NCBI RefSeq assembly: GCF_900240945.1 | Contig: NZ_OESG01000014.1 | Location: 430,923-494,922 of the forward strand | DNA from: Mycobacterium sp. 3519A | Lineage (GTDB): Bacteria; Actinomycetota; Actinomycetes; Mycobacteriales; Mycobacteriaceae | DNA length: 64,000 nt | Reading direction: 5' to 3' | The notes under the pieces: generated by a model | The model's database searches: none | What the model saw: only the letters and a program-made list of their open reading frames with translations | Told to the model about the DNA's origin: nothing | Shown here: in pieces, positions 47,006-64,000 of the stretch | How the letters are laid out: every line of letters begins with the position of its first letter | Numbering within the stretch: position 1 is the stretch's first letter | Program-made: the position numbers and the translations under genes

Positions 47006-50002
47006 TTACTCCGCCTTCCCTGCGGTTGCCCGTGCCACGGGCGGTGCGCTCAGTCGTGACGGCCACCAGTTCGCCCGGCCCACCAGCGTGGCGATGGCGG
47101 GCACCGTGACCGTGCGCACCAGGAAGGTGTCCAGCAGGACGCCGACGCCGATCAGGAAGCCACCCTGGACCACGGTGGTGATGCTGGAGAACAGCAGACC
47201 GGACATCGAGGCGGCGAAGATCAGACCGGCCGCGGTGATCACCCCGCCGGTCGAGGTCAGCGTGCGGATGACGCCGTAACGCATGCCGTGCGGCGACTCG
47301 TCGCGCATTCGCGATACGAACAGCAGGTTGTAGTCCGCGCCCACCGCGACCAACACCACGAAGGCCAGTGGCGGCACACTCCAATGCAGTTGCTGGCCGA
47401 GCAGGTACTGGAAGGTCAGCACGGTTATCCCGAGCGCGGCGAAGTACGAGATGACCACGGAGCCAACCAAATACAGCGGTGCGATGATCGCCCGCAACAG
47501 CACCATCAGAATCAGCAGAACGACGATCAGGGTCATGATGATGATGAACCGGATGTCGTGTTCGTAGTAGTCACGGGTGTCGCGCAACGCGGCAGGAAAT
47601 CCGCCCATGGAAATCTGGGCGTCGGCCAATTGGGTGTTCGGTTGCGCGCCCTTGGCGGTGTCGAGGATCTGGTTCACCTGGTCCATCGCCTCGGCGCTGA
47701 ACGGATTGAGCTTCGTCTGCACCAGGTACCGGGCGGTGTGGCCGTCGGGTGAGATGAAGATCTTCGCGGCCTTCTTGAAGTCGTCGAGTTGCAGGATCTG
47801 GGCGGGCAGGTTGAATCCCGCCATCGACGAATCCGCCGCGTCGTGGCGCATCGCCAACAGGAACGCCGCCGCCTCGTCGAGTCCGGCGCCCATCAGCTTG
47901 ACCTGGTCGACGAGTTGGTCCACTCCGCCTGCCACCTGCTTGCTGCCGTCGGCGAGCCGATTGGCGTCCTGCTTGACCTTCGTCAGGCCCGCCTGCAGCC
48001 CGCCGGGCCGATCGAGGCCCATCGACCGCACCGCCGAACTGAAGTTCGCCATCGCGTCGTTGAGTTGTTTCACCGTCGCGTTGAGGGACTCCTTGTCGCC
48101 GAATCCCTGCAGTTGCCCGGCCAGCGTGTTGATCTCGTCGAGGCGGCCGTCGTCCCGCGCGGCGACCAGCTTCTGGAACTGGGCGCGGGTATCGGCGCAC
48201 GACGGGTTGGCGTCGCAGACGACGTTGCCGTTCAATGCGGTCAGCACCGGACCGACCCAGGCGAACATGTCCTTGACGGTGCTGAAGTTGACGCCCATCG
48301 CGTTGCCCAACTGGTTGACGCTCTGCACCAGCTTGGCCGCGGTCTCGACGTCCTTGACCAGCTTGTCGCCGCCGAGGTTGGTTCGCATCGACGAGAACGC
48401 GTCGATCAGCCGCTGCATGCTTGGCGCGATCTTGTTGATCTGGGTTCGCACGTCGCCGAGGCTGGCGGCCAGTGTGCCCGCACCGTCCGTCAGGCGGTTG
48501 AGATCCTTGGAGTTGTCACTGATCACCGCCGAACCGGTGGCCATCCGATCACCGACGATGCCCGCCTGGTAGGTGGCCCGAAACTCTTGCGGCACTTCAC
48601 CTGTGGGGCGGGTCAGGCCGCTGACCAGACCGATGTTCGGCAGCTGGCTGACCCGCTGCGCCATCTGCTCGAGATCCGCGAGTGCCTGCGGGGTGCGCAG
48701 ATCGCGCGGCGATTTGATCAGGATGTATTCGGGCACGGCCTGACTGATCGGGAAATGTCGCTCGAGCGCCGCATAGCCGATCGAACTGGGCGCCGACGGC
48801 CCGAGGGCCTTGCGATCGTCGTAGTTGTACTTCGCCAGCGTGGCGCAACTGGCGAGCAGCGCCAGGACGAGCAGGCTGCCGACCAGATGGGCCTTGGGGC
48901 GCCGCACGATGCGTACCCCCGACCGGCGCCACAACCGGCTGGTCAACTCGCGGCGTGGCTTGACCCAGCCGCGCGGCCCAGCCAGCACCAGGATGGCCGG
49001 GAGCAGGGTGATTGCGGCGAGGTACGCCACCGCGACGCCGATCGCGCACGCCACGCCGACGGTGGAGAACACCCCCATCTTGGCGAAACTGATTCCGAGG
49101 AACGTGATTCCGACGGTCGCGGCCGATGCGGTGATCACCTTGCCGATCGAGATCAGCGCCCGCCGCACGGCGTCGTTTAGATCGGCGCCCTGACGCAGAT
49201 AGTCGTGGTAGCGGCTGATGAGGAACACCGCGTAATCGGTGCCTGCGCCCGCGATCATCGCGCTCAGGAAGATCACCGACTGGTTGGAGACCCCGATCCC
49301 GAACAGATCCGAGACCCCGGCCACCACGGCCTGCGCCGTCACCAACGACGCCCCGATCGCCGCGAGCGGCAGCAGCATCGTGATCGGGTTGCGGTACACC
49401 ACCAGCAGGACCAGAAGGACCAGCACGCCGATCGCGATCTCGATCGGCAGCCGATCGTGTTGGCCGGCGATGGTCAGGTCGGCGACGGTGGCCGCAGGCC
49501 CGGTCACCTGAACGTCGAGGGAACTGCCCGCGGCGTTGTGCTTGACGATGTCGGCGACCCGGTTGTAGGCGTCGTAGGCGCGCGGTGTGCCCAACTCGCC
49601 CGCAAGGCCGACGGGTAGCACCCACGTCGTCTTGTCCTTGCTCGTCAGGAACGGACGAAGTTGGGGCGTGGTGAAGAAGTCCTGCACCATCACGACGTCG
49701 GTGACGTCGTCGCGCAACGCGTCGACCACCTTGCGGTAGGTGGCCTCGTCGCCCTGTTTGAGCCCGGATTGGTTGATGAAGGCAACGACGAGAAGGTTTT
49801 CCGAGCCCGACTCGTGAAACGCCTCGGTCATCTCCCTGGCGGCGACGCTCGACGGGGCGTCGTTGGGCAGGATGGCCAGCGGATGCCGCTGCGCCATCTC
49901 GTTGAGGCTGGGGAGGGTCAGTGGGAGCGCGACCGCTATCGCGACCCACACCCCCACCACCACCCAGGGCCACCGCACCACAAGATCGGCTAGCCGTCGC
50001 AT
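47006..50002 (-). CDS. mmpL10: MmpL10-like RND lipid exporter
   Basis: 998 residues from ATG 50002 (GAGGG upstream). Two RND repeats: helix 1 [22 protein letters not shown], then [22 protein letters not shown] and [28 protein letters not shown] in half one, and [24 protein letters not shown] in half two, the GxxTDY/GADY proton-relay residues. Large periplasmic loops. Exports the diacyltrehalose precursor in TPP synthesis, by analogy with M. smegmatis. Confidence 0.93.
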   Translation of the reverse strand: MRRLADLVVRWPWVVVGVWVAIAVALPLTLPSLNEMAQRHPLAILPNDAPSSVAAREMTEAFHESGSENLLVVAFINQSGLKQGDEATYRKVVDALRDDVTDVVMVQDFFTTPQLRPFLTSKDKTTWVLPVGLAGELGTPRAYDAYNRVADIVKHNAAGSSLDVQVTGPAATVADLTIAGQHDRLPIEIAIGVLVLLVLLVVYRNPITMLLPLAAIGASLVTAQAVVAGVSDLFGIGVSNQSVIFLSAMIAGAGTDYAVFLISRYHDYLRQGADLNDAVRRALISIGKVITASAATVGITFLGISFAKMGVFSTVGVACAIGVAVAYLAAITLLPAILVLAGPRGWVKPRRELTSRLWRRSGVRIVRRPKAHLVGSLLVLALLASCATLAKYNYDDRKALGPSAPSSIGYAALERHFPISQAVPEYILIKSPRDLRTPQALADLEQMAQRVSQLPNIGLVSGLTRPTGEVPQEFRATYQAGIVGDRMATGSAVISDNSKDLNRLTDGAGTLAASLGDVRTQINKIAPSMQRLIDAFSSMRTNLGGDKLVKDVETAAKLVQSVNQLGNAMGVNFSTVKDMFAWVGPVLTALNGNVVCDANPSCADTRAQFQKLVAARDDGRLDEINTLAGQLQGFGDKESLNATVKQLNDAMANFSSAVRSMGLDRPGGLQAGLTKVKQDANRLADGSKQVAGGVDQLVDQVKLMGAGLDEAAAFLLAMRHDAADSSMAGFNLPAQILQLDDFKKAAKIFISPDGHTARYLVQTKLNPFSAEAMDQVNQILDTAKGAQPNTQLADAQISMGGFPAALRDTRDYYEHDIRFIIIMTLIVVLLILMVLLRAIIAPLYLVGSVVISYFAALGITVLTFQYLLGQQLHWSVPPLAFVVLVAVGADYNLLFVSRMRDESPHGMRYGVIRTLTSTGGVITAAGLIFAASMSGLLFSSITTVVQGGFLIGVGVLLDTFLVRTVTVPAIATLVGRANWWPSRLSAPPVARATAGKAE

Positions 50003-50036
50003 ATTGCCCTCACCCTCGTCCGCGAATCGCGCATCA

Positions 50037-51458
50037 CTACGCGACGCGTCCCCAGTCCCCGCTCTCGGCGACACGTACCGTCACCGACTTCATCGCCTCC
50101 ATGTAGCGGGTCACCGACTTGTCGGCGATGGGATTGTCGGGATGCATGATCGCCATCAAGGTGCCCTCGTTGTACCGGAATATGTAAATGGTCAATTGAT
50201 AAGAGAACCGGCCGTCGGGGTAAATGCCGATATTGTTCGCCAACCCCATATCGGCGGCCGCGAGAATGGCGTTCAGGGGCGCGGCGCCGCCGTGCAGGAA
50301 ATTCGACACCGGGAAATTGGGCTGCGGCCAGTTCAGCCACGGCGCCAACTCCAATACGCGGTAATATGGGACGCGCGCCATGTCGAGCCCGGAATCGAAT
50401 GACACCTGCGCCGCCGCGGCGGCGTCGCTGAACGAGGTCGCCGCTATCGGAACGGTGATCGGGATCAAACCGGTAAACCATCCCTGCGTCATGAAATTGT
50501 CGCTGGCGGTCCGCGAATCCCGCGGCGTCAGACCGTAATACGTGAGCGCACCGGTGAATTCGTACTCCACCAACCCGAGACAGGCGAACAGGCCGCCGAC
50601 GAAACGTGCGCCCGCCGCCGTACAAGCCGATTCGAAGCGCTCCGTCTGTGCGGCATCCATCAGAATTTCCGACGTCATGCCACTGCTGTTGGACTCCTGC
50701 GGATTACCCAGCGGAAGCGGGAATTCAGGAAACCCGTCGGTGTTGTTCTCAGCAAATTCAATCCATGCGCGCACGCCGGGCGAGTCCAGCGTCAACGCCG
50801 ATGTGTGCTCACGCTCGCGTACACAGAAGTCGTCGAAACTGCCCGCGTCGGGAAGCGTGAGGGCCTGACCTCCCGCGCTGAGCGCCGAGTACATTCCGTT
50901 GGCTTCCAGCATCGTGGTGCCGATCAGCGTCGCATCGCCGTGCACGTGGTCCATGGCGGCGAAGAAGGTGAAGTGGTTCTCGTTCTGGATGATGCCGAAC
51001 GTGAAGCAACCCCACTCCAACGGATTCGGTATGTCCACGGCGTGGGCGCGGATTTCGTCGACCGTCAGATGGCCCTGATCGACCGGCACGAATTCGATGT
51101 CCGCCGGGTCCTCGATGGCATGCCGGATGAAGTCACCGTCATCGGTTCGTTCGAACCAACTGCGGAAGGTGTCGTGCCGGCGCAGGTACGCGTTGACCGC
51201 GTGATCCATCGCCGTGATATCGCATTGTCCGGGTACTTCGCAGCTGGCGATGATTTGCCGGGAAAAGGTCAGCCCTGCGTCGGTGCGGTCGCAGTAGTTG
51301 CGCAGATGTTGGCGCTGCATATAGCTCACCGGCACGGAACTCACCGGGGCTCGGCGCGCTTTTTCGGCGGCCTCCGCCGTCGGATGCCATGAGGTGACCG
51401 AGCCCGAATTCAACGACCATTCATCAAGTGCGCCAACCGTGACTTTCCCGATTCGCAA
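50037..51458 (-). CDS. papA3: PapA3-like trehalose acyltransferase
   Basis: 473 residues. Condensation-domain fold: [19 protein letters not shown] near the start, catalytic HxxxD in [13 protein letters not shown], and [17 protein letters not shown] near the C-terminus. PapA3 enzymes transfer fatty/polyketide acyl groups from the PKS to trehalose in the cytosol. 34 bases upstream of mmpL10, divergent from pks across a 249-base region. Confidence 0.9.
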   Translation of the reverse strand: MRIGKVTVGALDEWSLNSGSVTSWHPTAEAAEKARRAPVSSVPVSYMQRQHLRNYCDRTDAGLTFSRQIIASCEVPGQCDITAMDHAVNAYLRRHDTFRSWFERTDDGDFIRHAIEDPADIEFVPVDQGHLTVDEIRAHAVDIPNPLEWGCFTFGIIQNENHFTFFAAMDHVHGDATLIGTTMLEANGMYSALSAGGQALTLPDAGSFDDFCVREREHTSALTLDSPGVRAWIEFAENNTDGFPEFPLPLGNPQESNSSGMTSEILMDAAQTERFESACTAAGARFVGGLFACLGLVEYEFTGALTYYGLTPRDSRTASDNFMTQGWFTGLIPITVPIAATSFSDAAAAAQVSFDSGLDMARVPYYRVLELAPWLNWPQPNFPVSNFLHGGAAPLNAILAAADMGLANNIGIYPDGRFSYQLTIYIFRYNEGTLMAIMHPDNPIADKSVTRYMEAMKSVTVRVAESGDWGRVA

Positions 51459-51707
51459 AGTTCGGTCCTCCTATTCGGCCAGGTTTCGGGTCCGGCAGCA
51501 CCCGTTGCTGCGCCAACATACCCTCGGTCCCCGAACGACGCCCCGCGCCGGTTGCCGGTCGGGCGGCGACAACGCGCATGCCTCAGGCGCGCATGCAATA
51601 GTGGTCGGTCGAGGAGACGACAGACTTGTCGGGGATAGGCCTTTTTCCTGCGGGACAGATGTCCCACAGGAGGCACCTCCAACCGCTGATGCAGGGAGGA
51701 CAACGGC

Positions 51708-62652
<10,945 letters not shown>

Positions 62653-62672
<20 letters not shown>

Positions 62673-63756
62673 CTTCCACCTCGGGCGGTAGCACGGACTG
62701 CATCGGCACGTCGAGGCCGTCGTAGATGCCTGGCTTCTGGTCGGCCAGCCAGTTCAGCGCGCCGAGCAGCCGGTTGGCGGCGGTGGTGTTGCCGCCGTCG
62801 GCGCGGGTACCGCCGGGCACGTCGGCGCGGCTGACGATGGTCAGCTGCGGATCGCCGTCGATGAACACCCGGTGGTCGCCGACGCCACCCCGATCGGCGT
62901 CGTCGGGATAGGGCCAGTCCGGCGCGCAGGACGCGTGGATGCGGGTGATGTGGTCGATGACGACGCGTTCGCGGCCCTTCGACTTGCCGATCACCTTGAG
63001 CCAGAACGCGCCCTGCGTGCCCTTCTCGAAGCGCCCCATGACGGTGTCGACGGACTGCTGAAGCGGCAGCCGCTCGACCTCCTCGGTGATCTCGTCGATC
63101 TCGATGCCGAGGCCGCGGCCGATCAGCCGGATGTTGCCGCCCCACACCATGGTCGGGATCGAGGGCAGCAGCATCATCGGCACAGGATCTTCTGGGCCCA
63201 TGGCCGTTCCGAAGCCACACGACACCTTGACCGCGTACGGCTGGTCGTAGGTGGAGTAGTCGAAGATCTCCTGGCAGTGGATGGTCTTGATCCGGGTGCA
63301 CAGCCCCGCGGCGATGACGGCCAGCGCGTCGTTGCCCCAGCCGGGGTCCACCCCGCTGACGAGCAGCGAGCCTCCGCCCTCGTCCGCGGCCGCGGCCAGC
63401 CGATGCACCCATTCGTCAGGCGCCGACCGCGGGTCGTAGAGCGAGTACAGCGACGGGGTGACGACGTGCTTACCCGCGCGCAGGCAGCGGACGATGTCGG
63501 CGACGGCGTCGTCGGGCCTGATGTCGCCGGACGCCATGTAGGCCACCGCGTCGCAGTCGGCCAGGACCGCGTCGACGTCGGTGCTGGCCGTGACGCCGGT
63601 GTCCGCGTCGAGGCGCGCGAACGTCGCGGCGTCCTTACCGTCCTTGTCGGCGGCGGACGTGATGACACCCGCCAGCCGTAGACCCGGAAACGCCACCGCC
63701 GACCTGATTGCCGTGGACCCCATATTGCCTGTTCCCCACACCGCCACCCGAAGCAT
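62653..63756 (-). CDS. Rv0926c-like NAD(P)-dependent reductase (dihydrodipicolinate reductase-like)
   Basis: 367 residues. Rossmann start MLRVAVWGTGNMGSTAIRSAVAFPGLRLAGVIT; CLRAGKHVVTPSLYSLYDP; SGVDPGWGNDALAVIAAGL. This family resembles amine/diaminopimelate dehydrogenases. An Rv0926c homologue sits in glycopeptidolipid/TPP loci of other mycobacteria, so it may be functionally linked. Its 3' end overlaps the convergent pks by 20 bases. Substrate unknown. Confidence 0.88.
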
Positions 63757-63994
63757 CCGGACACCCTATCGGCGGGCCGCGTGATCAACCTCACAATGGG
63801 TCAAACCGCCTGCTCAGACACCTGTCAACTGCGGTTTTGAGCTCCCGACCAACCACCCGGTTACTTAGGCAGGGGAAATGTCTCCGCGGGGGTTTGAGTT
63901 GTAGTTACTGATGGGTATAGTTCGGGCGAGTTACTGGTGGGTAACTTAGTCCAAAGTACCCAACCACATGTGGCTAACTCGACGAGGAGGAACC
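63757..63994. other. Divergent intergenic region at the right end
   Basis: 238 bases between the Rv0926c-like gene and the next rightward gene. Apart from the repeated operator-like element I see no small gene or terminator. Confidence 0.5.
63904..63946. promoter_or_regulatory. Repeated GTTACTG(G/A)TGGGTA element with palindrome
   Basis: AGTTAC-TGGTGG-GTAACT (63929-63946) is a perfect 6-6-6 dyad, and a near copy GTTACTGATGGGTAT starts 26 bases earlier (63904). It lies about 50 bases before the next gene. Spacing of about 2.5 helical turns suggests two dimers of a TetR-type regulator. A similar element is at 24031-24050. Confidence 0.6.
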
Positions 63995-64000
63995 GTGAGC
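63995..64000 (+). CDS. Start of next gene (first two codons only)
   Basis: GTGAGC follows GAGGAGGAACC, an excellent ribosome binding site. Only Met-Ser is visible. In M. smegmatis a fadE5-type acyl-CoA dehydrogenase gene lies near this point, but that cannot be verified here. Confidence 0.55.

Overview
The window is a gene-dense, high-GC stretch of a mycobacterial chromosome, most likely from a rapidly growing, non-tuberculous Mycolicibacterium-type species. The evidence is the set of mycobacteria-specific families (MmpL, PapA, FAAL-type FadD, PE-PPE-domain hydrolase, Sap/GAP protein, haem-binding haemophore, AAC(2')-I) and gene order. From about 22.3 kb to 43.2 kb the genes match, by remembered protein similarity, the M. 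tuberculosis block Rv0265c-Rv0245 (fecB2, pxpB, pxpC, aac(2'), narK3, HemD-regulator, cbiX, nirBD, hsp20, Rv0250c, succinate dehydrogenase, flavin reductase). No tRNA, rRNA, CRISPR array or prophage was seen, and no gene-free stretch exceeds about 250 bases.

Layout. 1-10 kb: a flavin-dependent dehydrogenase/hydroxylase (cut by the window edge) divergent from a TetR regulator with a shared palindromic operator; an HtrA-type protease; TenA; two related membrane-anchored metallophosphoesterases; the LysG/LysE lysine-arginine export pair; a second TetR; secreted proteins. 10-15.4 kb: a haemophore-like protein, then an operon-like set around a DyP-type peroxidase with three little-known companions, a short-chain dehydrogenase and a stand-alone EF-Tu domain-2 protein. 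15.4-21 kb: a partner-switching signalling island with one very large hybrid kinase/receiver/SpoIIE-phosphatase/RsbW-like protein between two STAS proteins, preceded by a PAS-ANTAR regulator. 21-25.6 kb: YeiH-family exporter with a tiny coupled upstream ORF, FecB-type siderophore-binding lipoprotein, YhhQ queuosine-precursor transporter, and 5-oxoprolinase subunits PxpB/PxpC.

25.66-26.96 kb: an IS30-family insertion sequence whose transposase carries an in-frame amber stop. 27-35.8 kb: AAC(2')-I, then nitrate/nitrite assimilation (NarK3 transporter, NnaR-type HemD-fused regulator, sirohydrochlorin chelatase for the sirohaem of NirB, NirB/NirD), with a SodC-like lipoprotein carrying suspect poly-C tracts, a 7Fe ferredoxin, and Hsp20/Acr2 under a HAIR-like HspR element. 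35.8-43.2 kb: small secreted proteins, a DUF302/HxlR pair with a perfect operator, a PEP-mutase-family enzyme, and the Sdh1-type succinate dehydrogenase operon.

43.3-63.8 kb: a lipid locus matching the trehalose polyphleate (TPP) cluster: Sap/GAP, FAAL (FadD23-like), PE-PPE hydrolase/acyltransferase, MmpL10-like exporter, PapA3-like acyltransferase, and divergently a 3654-residue bimodular PKS. Both AT domains look malonyl-specific; the modules are KS-AT-KR-ACP and KS-AT-DH-ER-KR-ACP, a layout that fits the unbranched, regularly unsaturated phleic acids. An Rv0926c-like reductase follows, and the window ends at the first two codons of another gene with a palindromic promoter motif that also occurs upstream of pxpB.
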